Position numbers and translations under genes: made by a program
Shown here: positions 53,189 through 62,816 of the stretch, one piece after another
How the letters are laid out: every line of letters begins with the position of its first letter
Position numbering within the stretch: the stretch's first letter is position 1
The notes under the pieces: generated by a model
The model's input: the letters and a program-made list of their open reading frames with translations, nothing else
Told to the model about the DNA's origin: nothing
The model's database searches: none
DNA from: Flavobacterium croceum DSM 17960
GTDB lineage: Bacteria; Bacteroidota; Bacteroidia; Flavobacteriales; Flavobacteriaceae
Reading direction: 5' to 3'
Length of the DNA stretch: 64,000 nt
Assembly (NCBI RefSeq): GCF_002917885.1
Contig: NZ_PQNY01000011.1
Span: 1-64,000 of the forward strand

Positions 53189-53782
53189 ATGAAATTTAAT
53201 ATATTAAGTCTTGTTTTTATTTTTTATTCTTGTCAAAATACTGTGAGTATAGCGCAGTCTAAAAATTATAATTCTTATCATCAAGAAGCTTTTGATTATT
53301 GTAAACAAAATAATTTTGATATAGGGTATTATATTCTAATAGATTTAAGCATTCATTCTGGAAAAAATAGATTTTTTGTATACGATTTTAATGATAAAAA
53401 GGTGTTGTTGCAAAATTTAGTAACACATGGTAGTTGCGATCAGTATCAAGAAAATCCTTCAAAATGGCAAAAAGCAAAGTTTGACAACAGAATAGATAGT
53501 CATTGCTCTATGAAAGGAAAATTCAAGATAGGTAAAAGAGATTATAGTGCTTGGGGCATACACGTAAAGTATTGGCTTCACGGATTGGAAACAACCAACA
53601 AGGAGGCAGTACAACGTGTGGTGGTATTACATTCGTGGAGTGAAGTAGATAATCAAGAGATTTATCCAAATGTGAGTCCGCTTAGTTGGGGTTGCCCTGC
53701 AGTTTCCAACGAGTTTATGAAACGTATTGATGCAAAATTAAAACAATCAAAAAAACCTGTTTTGTTGTGGATTATTGGATAA
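53189..53782 (+). CDS. Murein L,D-transpeptidase catalytic domain protein (YkuD_2 type)
   Basis: The 197-residue exported lipoprotein-like protein (Cys15 in FIFYSCQN) has the YkuD_2 pattern: THGSCDQ, SHCSMKGKFKIG, VVLHSWSEV with His148, and LSWGCPAVSN with catalytic Cys169. It may crosslink peptidoglycan or attach proteins to it in the periplasm. The tail overlaps the converging gene by 11 bases. Confidence 0.88.
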   Translation: MKFNILSLVFIFYSCQNTVSIAQSKNYNSYHQEAFDYCKQNNFDIGYYILIDLSIHSGKNRFFVYDFNDKKVLLQNLVTHGSCDQYQENPSKWQKAKFDNRIDSHCSMKGKFKIGKRDYSAWGIHVKYWLHGLETTNKEAVQRVVVLHSWSEVDNQEIYPNVSPLSWGCPAVSNEFMKRIDAKLKQSKKPVLLWIIG

Positions 53783-54236
53783 ATTCTGCCAATAACTTCA
53801 TTTTATAGAATAAGTTGGAAAATTGGAGTTTAATATTCGTCTTTTCAATAGAATGTAATGTTCCATGATAGTCTTTTTGTTGGCGTAAATCTTCAATTTT
53901 TTCATCTATATTTTTAAAAAGCCAACTACAATCTTTACCAAGATATTTACTGTTTCGAGGATCTTTAATATGATTTTTTGATATTTCTCCAGATTTTATT
54001 GAACTAAACTGAAAACGATCTTTTCGAGCTTGTTTTATCGTATCGTTTTTTAATAAATCAATCAATTTATCATACAGAATAGTATTGTTTTTAAAAGCAG
54101 TTTCAAATGCCTTTATATTGAGTTTTAGTTCCCGAATAAGTAAGTCTTTTGTAGCTCTATTATTTTTTATTAACCCACCTAAACTACTCACAAGTTCAGG
54201 TATATTTTTAATTACAGAAATCCAGTCTAAAGCCAT
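53772..54236 (-). CDS. Small protein of unknown function
   Basis: The ATG at 54236 gives 154 residues and lies just after the DUF2721 stop; a start eight codons upstream overlaps that gene. The protein is helical, with LVSSLGGLIKNNRATKDLLIRELKLN in the first half and repeated charged residues. No domain is recognised. The very tight spacing indicates coupling with the DUF2721 protein. Confidence 0.75.
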   Translation of the reverse strand: MALDWISVIKNIPELVSSLGGLIKNNRATKDLLIRELKLNIKAFETAFKNNTILYDKLIDLLKNDTIKQARKDRFQFSSIKSGEISKNHIKDPRNSKYLGKDCSWLFKNIDEKIEDLRQQKDYHGTLHSIEKTNIKLQFSNLFYKMKLLAEFIQ

Positions 54237-54237
54237 A

Positions 54238-54642
54238 TTATTTTTTATTTGTTTCTTCAATTAAATCTTTTAAATGCACGCGTAACGCATTGACAGATAT
54301 ACTTATTTCCCAAAAAGAAATTCCTAAAGAAATGAGTAACGAGAGTAAACTTAATCCAAAAATATAAATGGCTAAATAGCTTATGTTTAAATAAATAACG
54401 AGCATTGTAAACACAGATAAAAATAAAGAGAGTACACCAAATAATTGCATATACCGAATTAGGGAAAGGCGCAAATTAAGATTTTTAATTTCTAATAAAA
54501 TGCTTTTGGTTTGATTGTCTTCGTAATTTTTTTTCAATCCTCTTACGATTTGAGCAATAGTAAGAAAACGGTTTGTATATGCTAATAAAATTAATGATGT
54601 AGCCGAGAATAAAAGTGCTGGAGTTTCTATGCGTAAATTCAT
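54238..54642 (-). CDS. DUF2721 membrane protein
   Basis: The 134-residue protein has three or four helices. The N-terminal TPALLFSATSLILLAYTNRFL and the QTKSILLEIKNLNLRLSLIRYMQ segment identify DUF2721. The function is unknown. It abuts the esterase gene upstream (no gap) and the unknown gene downstream. Confidence 0.87.
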   Translation of the reverse strand: MNLRIETPALLFSATSLILLAYTNRFLTIAQIVRGLKKNYEDNQTKSILLEIKNLNLRLSLIRYMQLFGVLSLFLSVFTMLVIYLNISYLAIYIFGLSLLSLLISLGISFWEISISVNALRVHLKDLIEETNKK

Positions 54643-55455
54643 TTACTTTTCTTTAAAGGGAAATTCATTTAAAAAAGCATTATATATGCTGTTGTGTAAA
54701 ATAGTAGCGTGGTTTTCGTTCTCAAAATATTTGAATGTAGTAGTAAGTTGTTTCTTTCCGGAATTGAGCAATAATTCATAAAGTTTTTTGGCTTCTTCTT
54801 CCATTGTACTTCCTTCTTTTCCTACAGCAATGTATACAGTTATCGGTATGTCTAGTTGGCTGCTAAATAACTCTTTAGCATTATTAAGCATAGACTCATT
54901 ATCCCACCATAAACTCGGACTTACAATAATATAATTACTAAATAAGTACGATTTTTTTAAAAGAATTTCGGTACCAAGTAGCCCTCCAAGCGATTGACCA
55001 ATTAAATATTTTTTATCAGAAACTTTGTAATTGGATTCAATGTAAGGCTGAAGTTCTTGCTCAATGAAATTGATAAAATCGTTCGATTTTCCGGTAGTAG
55101 GAAACTTAGTTTTTAAGTCTTTTAAATCGGTATGATGTGTAAAATCACGTTTTCTATCAACATTGGCAATGCCTACAACAATACATTTTGGCATTTTGAA
55201 CTGTAAGTTAAAAAATTGCACTAAACCAGCTATGTGCAAAAAATCTTCGTTTGTAGAGCCGTCCAATAAATAAATTACAGGATAATCTATACTTTCTTGG
55301 TTGTAAGTATCTGGTAAATATATATTTAAAAGTCTTTTTTCGGAAAGAATTTTTGATTCTAATGTTACAGTTTCTCCAATAGAAAGAGGTGATTTTTTTT
55401 GTGAAAAAGAAGTAAACATAAAGAACAGTAGTAGTAGGGTAGTGGCTTTTTTCAT
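54643..55455 (-). CDS. Exported esterase-type alpha/beta hydrolase
   Basis: The 270-residue protein has a signal peptide (MKKATTLLLLFFMFTSFSQ) and matches the putative esterase family (Fes/IroE-like). Visible signatures are PVIYLLDGSTNEDF, the nucleophile elbow LIGQSLGGLLG (Ser about residue 154) and late ENENHATILH with the catalytic His. It should act in the periplasm on an ester, perhaps a siderophore or acylated compound. Confidence 0.85.
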   Translation of the reverse strand: MKKATTLLLLFFMFTSFSQKKSPLSIGETVTLESKILSEKRLLNIYLPDTYNQESIDYPVIYLLDGSTNEDFLHIAGLVQFFNLQFKMPKCIVVGIANVDRKRDFTHHTDLKDLKTKFPTTGKSNDFINFIEQELQPYIESNYKVSDKKYLIGQSLGGLLGTEILLKKSYLFSNYIIVSPSLWWDNESMLNNAKELFSSQLDIPITVYIAVGKEGSTMEEEAKKLYELLLNSGKKQLTTTFKYFENENHATILHNSIYNAFLNEFPFKEK

Positions 55456-55524
55456 TGTTAAAGTAGGTTTTTTGAGGTGGTTTTTTGTTTTAATTGATTT
55501 TATTGCATTGGATTTGTTTTCAAT

Positions 55525-56040
55525 TTAAGTTATATGAAGTTGCTCTTTTCGTATGGCATAAACTAATTCATCTTGATATGTATCAAATTTATAAATAATT
55601 TTTGTAAAACGTGCTTCTAATGAAAATCCTGCTTTTTCTAATACTTTTTGAGAACCAATGTTGTTTTCAAAAACTTTGGCAAAAATTCTAACAATATCAA
55701 AATGTTGAAAACCAATTTTAACTATTTCTTGCACTACATCAGTCATAATGCCTTTACCCCAAAATGGTTCGCCTATCCAATAGCCTATTTCCATGTTTTT
55801 ACAAAGAATGTCTGCTTGTGGATGAAAATCGATACCTCCTACAGCTTCTCCATTAATTTCGATAGCATATTTTAGTGGTTGAGTGTCGCTTAGGGCAATT
55901 TCAATAAAATTTTTAGCATCGCTTTCTGTATATGGTATAGGGAATCTGTTGGTAAAATAGGTTGTTAAGTTGCGATTGTTGGCATATTTTACCAAAGAAT
56001 CAGCATCTGAAATTTGCCAAGTACGCAATATAAATTCCAT
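55525..56040 (-). CDS. GNAT-family N-acetyltransferase (RimJ/RimL-like)
   Basis: The 171-residue protein has the RimJ/RimL-type layout: LRTWQISDADSLVKYANN at the start, IGYWIGEPFWGKGIMTDVV (acetyl-CoA loop), and IFAKVFENNIGSQKVLEKAGF. The substrate is unknown and could be a protein N-terminus or a small amine. Confidence 0.88.
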   Translation of the reverse strand: MEFILRTWQISDADSLVKYANNRNLTTYFTNRFPIPYTESDAKNFIEIALSDTQPLKYAIEINGEAVGGIDFHPQADILCKNMEIGYWIGEPFWGKGIMTDVVQEIVKIGFQHFDIVRIFAKVFENNIGSQKVLEKAGFSLEARFTKIIYKFDTYQDELVYAIRKEQLHIT

Positions 56041-56261
56041 AAAAAGACTTATTGTTTTGTAATATGCTATATATTTTTTGTGGAGATTTTACATCTATAT
56101 ATTGTATAACATAAATATATGAAATAGGCTGTACTAAAAGTTTAATTTATATCATTCCGAGCTTGTTTCGAAATCTAAATAGTTTGTAAATCAATATACT
56201 ATAGAAGCAGAAATAAATTTTTCTTAACAAAATAATACTTTTAAAACAGCCTTTTTTATGA

Positions 56262-58334
56262 TTAATTTTTTAGTTTCATCCACAAATAGCTATAATATAG
56301 AGCATTGAATTTGGCACGTTGTTCATTGGTAGACGATCCTCCATGACCGCCTTCGGTATTTTCATAATAGAAAATAGGATAGCCCATATCAATCATCTTA
56401 GCCGCCATTTTTCGCGCATGACCTGGATGCACACGATCATCTCGAGTAGAAGTCATAAAGAATACTTCAGGGTATTTTGTGTTATCTTTAAGATTGTGAT
56501 AAGGTGAATATTTTTTTATGTATTCCCATTCTTCGGGAATATCGGGATTACCATATTCACCTATCCAACTTGCACCTGCCAATAACTTGGAGTAACGTTG
56601 CATATCTAAAAGTGGTACTTGACAAACTACTGCATTGTATAAATCTGGACGTTGTGTAAAAGCTACTCCTACAAGCAATCCGCCATTGCTCCCCCCCATG
56701 ATGCCTAAATTTTTAGGACTAGTAATTTTTTTAGCAATCAGATCTTCAGCTATAGCCGTAAAATCATTATATATATTTTGACGTTTTTCTTTTAATCCTG
56801 CTTGATGCCATCTTGGCCCAAATTCGCTTCCACCACGAATATTTGCTAATACATACACACCTCCATTTTCCAACCAAGATATACCCATTCCTGCAGAATA
56901 GAAAGGTAACTCAGGGTTTTCAAATCCACCGTAACCATATAATAAAGTTGGATTGGTACCATTTAAAGTCATGTTTTTTGAGCTTACTACAAAATAGGGA
57001 ATCATTTCACCATCTTTAGAAGCTACTTTAAATTGTTCTACTTTATATTTATCTGAAGGGAAAAAAGACGGTAGAGCCTTTATTTTTTGAATGCTATTGT
57101 TTGTTGCATTGCTAAGGTAGAGCGTTGTGGGTTCTAAAAAATTTTGAAAATTAAAATAAAAATCTTCACAAGTATCATCTGTTGCAACAATACTTATAGT
57201 TCCAAAATCTGGAGCATTAAGTTTTGTATTTATCCATTTATGATTTTGATAGACACCTTTATATAATTCTCCTTTTACATTATTTAAAATGTTGAATATA
57301 AGCATAGATTTTGTAGTAGAAATACCTGAAACACTAGAGCTAGCAGTAGGTGTATAAATATTTTTTATACTAAACTTATTTTCAATTAGTTCATTAAAGC
57401 CTACACTTACAATAGAACCTTGTTTAAATGTTTTATTATTTATTGTCCAATCAGATTTAAGTAAAATAATTAGCTGATTTTTTAATATACCAGATATATC
57501 AGCATCATTAGGTATTTTTAATTCTAATAGTTTATTGTTCCAGTATAAAAAAGTTTTTTTTGTAAAGAAAGTATCAGAATTTGAAATTATAAAATAGCTT
57601 TTATTTTCTTCATGTATTACATATCCAGAGTTATACACATCTGTATCTTTTCCTGTGAAAATGGTTTTGGCTTCAGTAATAGCAGTTCCTCTTTTCCACA
57701 ATTTTACTATTTTTGGGTAACCAGAAGTTGTAAGACTTCCTTCTCCAAAATTAGTTCCAATTATGACCGTATTCTCATCTAAATATGCAATGCTTGTTTT
57801 AGATTCTGGAACATAAAAACCGTTATCTATAAATTCTTTTTTTGTAGCATCAAATTCTTTAACCACTACAGCATCTCCACCGCCATTTGAGAGATTTACT
57901 AAAAACCTAGAATAGTTTGGATATAAACCACTTACTCCTTTAAAAACCCATTTTATGTTATCTTTTTCTGATAATTTGTCTATGTCTAAAATTATCTCCC
58001 ATTGGGTTTTATTGGCTATGTAATCTGCTTTTTTCATTCTGCGCCAAATACCTCTTACGTGATCTTTGTCTTGCCAAAAATTGTACACATATTCCCCATA
58101 TATAGTAGGATAAACAATGCGTTCTTTTGAGTTTACTACTGTAAGTATGTTATTGTAGAGCGCTTGATAGTTTGTTTGTTTAGTAAGAATTTCTTCTGTT
58201 TTTTTGTTTAAACTTTCTACAAATTCTAGTGATTTTTTACTATCTACTTCTTCTAGCCATTGGTATTTATCTTCTTGCGCCACAATTATACAAGACTTAA
58301 TAAACACAGCTATAATTATGAGTTTTTTTTTCAT
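56262..58334 (-). CDS. Prolyl oligopeptidase (S9A family)
   Basis: The 690-residue exported enzyme has a signal peptide, a beta-propeller (about residues 70-410) and a C-terminal alpha/beta hydrolase domain. Catalytic Ser549 lies in GGSNGGLLVG, Asp near residue 633 in TRDDRVHPG, and His664 in NTEGGHGG. It cleaves short peptides after proline, probably in the periplasm. Confidence 0.93.
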   Translation of the reverse strand: MKKKLIIIAVFIKSCIIVAQEDKYQWLEEVDSKKSLEFVESLNKKTEEILTKQTNYQALYNNILTVVNSKERIVYPTIYGEYVYNFWQDKDHVRGIWRRMKKADYIANKTQWEIILDIDKLSEKDNIKWVFKGVSGLYPNYSRFLVNLSNGGGDAVVVKEFDATKKEFIDNGFYVPESKTSIAYLDENTVIIGTNFGEGSLTTSGYPKIVKLWKRGTAITEAKTIFTGKDTDVYNSGYVIHEENKSYFIISNSDTFFTKKTFLYWNNKLLELKIPNDADISGILKNQLIILLKSDWTINNKTFKQGSIVSVGFNELIENKFSIKNIYTPTASSSVSGISTTKSMLIFNILNNVKGELYKGVYQNHKWINTKLNAPDFGTISIVATDDTCEDFYFNFQNFLEPTTLYLSNATNNSIQKIKALPSFFPSDKYKVEQFKVASKDGEMIPYFVVSSKNMTLNGTNPTLLYGYGGFENPELPFYSAGMGISWLENGGVYVLANIRGGSEFGPRWHQAGLKEKRQNIYNDFTAIAEDLIAKKITSPKNLGIMGGSNGGLLVGVAFTQRPDLYNAVVCQVPLLDMQRYSKLLAGASWIGEYGNPDIPEEWEYIKKYSPYHNLKDNTKYPEVFFMTSTRDDRVHPGHARKMAAKMIDMGYPIFYYENTEGGHGGSSTNEQRAKFNALYYSYLWMKLKN

Positions 58335-58423
58335 TTTATATAGATTTAATATTAATTTTTATTAAACCTAAATTAAATTTAAACTCTTGAAATTTGGGTT
58401 TAATTTTTTTTAAATATACAAAT

Positions 58424-58458
58424 AAATCTACAATGATTTGAAAAATCATTGTAGATTT
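58424..58458 (-). terminator. Intrinsic terminator of htpG
   Basis: A 16-bp stem (58424-58439 with 58443-58458; core ATCTACAATGATT) with a three-base loop lies 22 bases after the htpG stop, with a T-rich run on the minus strand. Confidence 0.88.
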
Positions 58459-58480
58459 GAATTTTACAGAATAATTAGAG

Positions 58481-60364
58481 TTATTTAATCAACTCAAAAC
58501 TTCGTTTTACAAAAGCAGTAAGTTCTTCTCCTTTAAGTAAACCTTGTGAAATTTTAGCTAAATCTAGCGCTTGTTTTACCAAGCTTTCTTTGGCATTTTC
58601 ATCAGCATTTAATATTGTGCTAGCAAGTTCTGAATTTGTATTGACAACCAAGTTGTACATATCTGGAAAATTACCCATTCCAAACATACCGCCACCGCCT
58701 GTTTGACTCATTTCTTTCATTCGACGCATAAATTCGGGTTGCGTAATAATAAATGGGGCAGCATGGCTATCCATAGCTTCTACTTGTACAGTATAGTTTT
58801 CTTTGGGAACAAAAGTTTCTATAGTTGTTTTTAAGTTCTCTTTTTCTTCGTCTGAAAGTTTAGAGATTTGTTCTTCATCTTTTTGAATTAATTTTTCAAT
58901 ATGATCAGAATCTACACGAGTGAAGGTTAGATTTTCATTGTCTTGTTCGAGTTTTTGAATCAAATGCGAAACAATAGGAGAGTCTAATAGCAATACTTGA
59001 TATCCTTTACTTTTGGCTGCTTCAATATAGGCGTGTTGTGATTCTTTATTAGAAGCATATAGAGCAACTAGTTTTCCATTTTTATCTGTTTGAGTATCTT
59101 TTATGGCTTCTTTTAGTTCGGCCAATGTATAATACTTATCATCTGTTGTTGGGTACAATACAAAATCGCCTGCTTTTTCATAAAACTTTGGTTCAGAAAG
59201 CATTCCGTACTCTAAAACTATTTTAATATCGTTCCATTTTTTTTCAAAATCTTCTCTATTTTCATTAAATAATGATTTTAATTTATCGGAAACTTTACGG
59301 GTTATGTAATTGGAAATTTTCTTTACATTTCCATCAGCTTGAAGGTACGAGCGCGATACATTTAAAGGAATATCTGGCGAATCGATAACCCCGCGAAGCA
59401 TCACCAAAAATTCAGGGACAATACCTTCTACATTATCGGTAACAAAAACTTGATTTTGATACAATTGTATTTTGTCTTTTTGAACTTGAAGGTTAGCATC
59501 TAATTTTGGAAAATATAAAATACCAGTCAAATTAAACGGATAGTCTACATTGAGATGAATATGGAATAAAGGCTCGTCAAACTGCATTGGATACAACTCG
59601 CGATAAAAGTTTTTATAGTCTTCATCGGTTAAGTCTGTAGGTTGTTTTGTCCAAGCAGGGTTTGGGTTATTAATAATATTATCAACTTCTTGATATTCTG
59701 TTTTATAATCTTCTGGAGCATCTTCTGGCTTTGGTAATGCTTCTTGTTTGGTTCCAAATTTAATTGGAACAGGCATAAATTTGTTATACTTTGTCAGTAA
59801 TTCGCGTATGCGGTATTCTTCTAAAAACTCGGTAGAATCTTCGGCAATATGCAAAATTATTTCTGTTCCTCTCTCTTTTTTATCACTTTCTACCAAAGTA
59901 AATTCTGGGCTTCCATCACAAGTCCAATGTGCAGCAGGCTCATTTTTAAAAGATTTTGTGATAATTTCAACTTTTTCTGCCACCATAAAAGCAGAATAAA
60001 AACCTAAACCAAAATGACCTATAATACCTGCATCTTTGGCAGAATCTTTATATTTTTCTAAAAATTCTTCTGCTCCAGAAAAGGCTACTTGGTTGATGTA
60101 TTTTTCAACTTCATCAGCAGTCATACCAATTCCTTGGTCTATAATATGGAGTTTTTTTGCCTCTTTATCTATTTTAACTTCAATAATAGGGTTACCATAT
60201 TCAACTTTTGCTTCGCCAATATTGGTAAGATGTTTTAGTTTTAAAGTGGCATCTGTTGCATTGGAAACCAATTCACGAAGAAAAATTTCGTGGTCACTGT
60301 ATAGAAATTTTTTAATTAACGGAAAGATATTTTCTACCGAAACATTAATTTTTCCTGTTGACAT
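58481..60364 (-). CDS. htpG: Molecular chaperone HtpG (Hsp90)
   Basis: The start at MSTGKINVSVEN gives 627 residues; an upstream in-frame ATG adds 36 residues unlike the family. The ATPase domain has LRELVSNATDATLK (N-box), DQGIGMTADE and GHFGLGFYSAFMVA. Middle and dimerisation domains complete the normal length. It refolds or holds client proteins under stress. The divergent gap before it may hold its promoter, but no heat-shock site is evident. Confidence 0.96.
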   Translation of the reverse strand: MSTGKINVSVENIFPLIKKFLYSDHEIFLRELVSNATDATLKLKHLTNIGEAKVEYGNPIIEVKIDKEAKKLHIIDQGIGMTADEVEKYINQVAFSGAEEFLEKYKDSAKDAGIIGHFGLGFYSAFMVAEKVEIITKSFKNEPAAHWTCDGSPEFTLVESDKKERGTEIILHIAEDSTEFLEEYRIRELLTKYNKFMPVPIKFGTKQEALPKPEDAPEDYKTEYQEVDNIINNPNPAWTKQPTDLTDEDYKNFYRELYPMQFDEPLFHIHLNVDYPFNLTGILYFPKLDANLQVQKDKIQLYQNQVFVTDNVEGIVPEFLVMLRGVIDSPDIPLNVSRSYLQADGNVKKISNYITRKVSDKLKSLFNENREDFEKKWNDIKIVLEYGMLSEPKFYEKAGDFVLYPTTDDKYYTLAELKEAIKDTQTDKNGKLVALYASNKESQHAYIEAAKSKGYQVLLLDSPIVSHLIQKLEQDNENLTFTRVDSDHIEKLIQKDEEQISKLSDEEKENLKTTIETFVPKENYTVQVEAMDSHAAPFIITQPEFMRRMKEMSQTGGGGMFGMGNFPDMYNLVVNTNSELASTILNADENAKESLVKQALDLAKISQGLLKGEELTAFVKRSFELIK

Positions 60365-60493
60365 ATTTTTTACTTTTAAGGTTATACTTTTGAAATAATG
60401 TTTTTCAAATAAAATACCAAAAGTTAAAAACTGACAAATTGACGTAGTATAAATTGTATAAAACCGATACAAATCAATTTGAATGGAATACAG

Positions 60494-60501
60494 TATCTTT
60501 G
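60494..60501 (+). promoter_or_regulatory. Predicted -7 box of the lipocalin-like gene
   Basis: TATCTTTG matches TAnnTTTG and lies 19 bases before the ATG at 60520, ruling out the upstream ATG at 60454 as the start. Confidence 0.55.
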
Positions 60502-60519
60502 CAGAAAATACTTATAAAT

Positions 60520-60990
60520 ATGAAAAAAATTTTACTCGTACTGTTTACAGTTTTATTGTTGGTAAGCTGTAAATCTAAATCAGTTACAGAAACGAAGTTA
60601 GACAGAACATCACAAGTTGCCATAAAAGGCGATTGGACAATTAGTTCGGTTACTTTTCCAGGTTCAGATTATATGAAAGTTACTTCGTTTGACTTGGCCG
60701 ATTCTAAATGTTTTGTAGGTAGTGTTTGGCATTTTATTTCAAATAATAATAAAGGAAATATGGCTTTAAATTCGTCAAGTTGTACAGCCTATAGTTCAGA
60801 TATTACATGGTATGTAAACAACGAAGGTAATTTTGTATTGAAATACTTAAACGGAACAAAATCAAAAAAAATGCTTGATGGCTATATACTTCGTGTAGCA
60901 AACCAAACAGAAACAAGTTTCCAATTGGTAGATAAGGTAAATATTGGAGGTAAAATGGTTGATGTAACCTATCAATTTCAAAAGAATTAA
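60520..60990 (+). CDS. Lipocalin-like lipoprotein
   Basis: The 156-residue lipoprotein (Cys in LLLVSCKSK) has the small Flavobacterial lipocalin-like layout: IKGDWTISSVTFPG near the start, GSVWHFISNNNKG, and beta strands up to the FQKN end. It may bind a hydrophobic ligand in the periplasm. It is followed by an OmpA-family gene 58 bases later, a pairing common in Flavobacteria. Confidence 0.82.
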   Translation: MKKILLVLFTVLLLVSCKSKSVTETKLDRTSQVAIKGDWTISSVTFPGSDYMKVTSFDLADSKCFVGSVWHFISNNNKGNMALNSSSCTAYSSDITWYVNNEGNFVLKYLNGTKSKKMLDGYILRVANQTETSFQLVDKVNIGGKMVDVTYQFQKN

Positions 60991-61048
60991 ATAATAACGA
61001 CACTTTAATTATTTTAATTTCTATTTCTTAATTCTAAAAAAAATAAAC

Positions 61049-61744
61049 ATGAAAAAAATAGCATTATATACAGTAGCAGGAAGTTTTTTGTTGTCTACTA
61101 CATTTACAAGTTGTACAGCGGTAAAAAATACCAATAACACACAAAGAGGAGCTGGTATAGGCGCTGTAGCAGGCGCTGTGCTTGGAGGTGTTTTGGGTAA
61201 CAATATAGGTAAAGGTGGTAATGGTGCTCTTGGAGCAGTGCTTGGAGGTGTAATTGGAGGTGTTGCTGGTGGCGTAATTGGAAATAAAATGGACAAGCAA
61301 GCCCGAGAAATACAAAATGCTTTACCAGGAGCTCAAGTAGAGCGAATAGGAGAGGGTATAAAATTAACTCTTGGAGAAAACTCTGTAAATTTTGATTTTA
61401 ACAAATCGACACTTACAGCTACAGCCAAAGCAAATTTAGATAAATTGGTGCCTGTTTTTAAAGAATATGCAGATACAGATATCAAAATTTTTGGATATAC
61501 AGATGCCAAAGGAGCAGATGATTACAATTTAAAATTGTCTGAACAAAGAGCCGATGCTGTAAAATCGTATTTATCTTCTAGAGGTTTAAACGTGTCTCGT
61601 TTTCAAGTAGTAGGTATGGGCGAAGCAGATCCTATTGCAGATAACGAAACAGATGCTGGTAGAGCACAAAACCGCAGAGTAGAATTTTCTATTGTAGCTA
61701 ATGATAAAATGATTCAAGACGCTAAAAAAGAAGCAGGACAATAA
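61049..61744 (+). CDS. OmpA-family lipoprotein with glycine zipper
   Basis: The 231-residue protein has a lipoprotein signal (TFTSCTAVK), a glycine-zipper segment (about residues 36-75, GAVAGAVLGGVLG), and a C-terminal OmpA domain (about 105-220) with VNFDFNKSTLT, the peptidoglycan-binding KLSEQRADAV and NRRVEF. It tethers the outer membrane to peptidoglycan. A terminator follows directly. Confidence 0.92.
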   Translation: MKKIALYTVAGSFLLSTTFTSCTAVKNTNNTQRGAGIGAVAGAVLGGVLGNNIGKGGNGALGAVLGGVIGGVAGGVIGNKMDKQAREIQNALPGAQVERIGEGIKLTLGENSVNFDFNKSTLTATAKANLDKLVPVFKEYADTDIKIFGYTDAKGADDYNLKLSEQRADAVKSYLSSRGLNVSRFQVVGMGEADPIADNETDAGRAQNRRVEFSIVANDKMIQDAKKEAGQ

Positions 61745-61770
61745 TATTTTTATCAAAAAAATTTAAAATG

Positions 61771-61805
61771 AAAAGTCTTAAAGTTATATTTGCTTTAAGA
61801 CTTTT
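61771..61805 (+). terminator. Intrinsic terminator of ompA-like gene
   Basis: A 13-bp stem (AAAAGTCTTAAAG, 61771-61783, with 61793-61805) and a nine-base loop are followed by T residues. It contains the ATG that opens the longest ABC frame, so that start is rejected. Confidence 0.85.
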
Positions 61806-61857
61806 TGTTTTAACAATACATAAAATTTTAAAGTGTTTTATACTAAATAAAAATATT

Positions 61858-62781
61858 ATGCTAAAGGTAACCGATATTTCATTCTCTTATCAAGAGCGAC
61901 CCATTATAAATACTATTTCTTTTACCGTAGATAAAGGTAAAACAGTAGCTATAATTGGAGAAAGCGGTTGCGGAAAAAGTACTCTTTTAAAATTAATTTA
62001 CGGTTTGTATGACTTAAATCACGGGCAAATATTTTGGAATGACAATGAGGTATTAGGGCCAAAATATCATTTGATACCAGGTATGGAATACATGAAATAT
62101 TTAGCCCAAGATTTCGATTTGATGCCCTATATTACCGTAGCCGAAAATGTAGGCAAATATTTATCAAACTTTTTTCCAGAAGAAAAGCAAAAACGTATTA
62201 CAGAATTGCTCGAAGTAGTAGAAATGTCTGATTTTGCACAAATAAAAGCTCAATATTTAAGTGGCGGACAAATGCAAAGAGTGGCTTTGGCCAAAGTGCT
62301 AGCCAAAGAACCAGAAGTTTTACTACTAGATGAACCCTTTAGTCATATAGATAATTTTAGAAAAAATAGCCTGCGTAGAAATATTTTTAGTTATTTAAAA
62401 GAAAAACAAATTACAACTATTATCGCTACTCATGATAGTACAGATATGTTATCTTTTACAGATGAAGTAATTGTTTTAAAGCAAGGTGAAATCATTGTAA
62501 AAGATACTCCAAAAAAGGTATACCAAAATCCTATCAATTATTACACAGCTTCGTTGTTTGGAGATGTAAATACAATATATGTTCGAGAAAAACCAACCTA
62601 TTTGTATCCAAATCAATTTCAAATAATAGATCAATCACCTATTGAAGCAGTAGTGAAAAATTGTTATTATAGAGGGAAAGATTATCTATTAGAACTTCTT
62701 TCTGACGATGTTGTTTTATTTGTAGAATCTCAAAAAGAATACGCATTAAATTCAAAAGTTTGCATTGCTCTAAAAAAATAA
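61858..62781 (+). CDS. ABC transporter ATP-binding protein
   Basis: The ATG at 61858 (MLKVTDISFSYQE) gives 307 residues. It has Walker A GESGCGKST (residues 36-44), the Q-loop in KYLAQDFDLM, the signature LSGGQMQRV, Walker B VLLLDEPFSHID and the H-loop ATHD. About 80 residues after residue 225 form an extra C-terminal domain like that of FbpC-type importers. No permease or binding protein is next to it. The substrate is unknown. Confidence 0.9.
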   Translation: MLKVTDISFSYQERPIINTISFTVDKGKTVAIIGESGCGKSTLLKLIYGLYDLNHGQIFWNDNEVLGPKYHLIPGMEYMKYLAQDFDLMPYITVAENVGKYLSNFFPEEKQKRITELLEVVEMSDFAQIKAQYLSGGQMQRVALAKVLAKEPEVLLLDEPFSHIDNFRKNSLRRNIFSYLKEKQITTIIATHDSTDMLSFTDEVIVLKQGEIIVKDTPKKVYQNPINYYTASLFGDVNTIYVREKPTYLYPNQFQIIDQSPIEAVVKNCYYRGKDYLLELLSDDVVLFVESQKEYALNSKVCIALKK

Positions 62782-62806
62782 GAAACTGCCAAAAGCAGTT
62801 TCTTAT
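62778..62806. terminator. Bidirectional hairpin between converging genes
   Basis: A 12-bp stem (ATAAGAAACTGC, 62778-62789, with 62795-62806) overlaps the ABC gene's stop codon and lies 11 bases from the S9 peptidase stop. T tracts are short. Confidence 0.65.
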
Positions 62807-62816
62807 TATCTAAAAC

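Noticed and set aside
60365..60472. Longer HtpG with 36 extra N-terminal residues
   Set aside because: MSTGKINVSVEN is the normal family start and the extra residues look like translated intergenic DNA.
61768..61857. Upstream ATG extending the ABC ATPase by 30 residues
   Set aside because: The ATG is next to the stem of the ompA-like gene's terminator and the added residues do not match the family.
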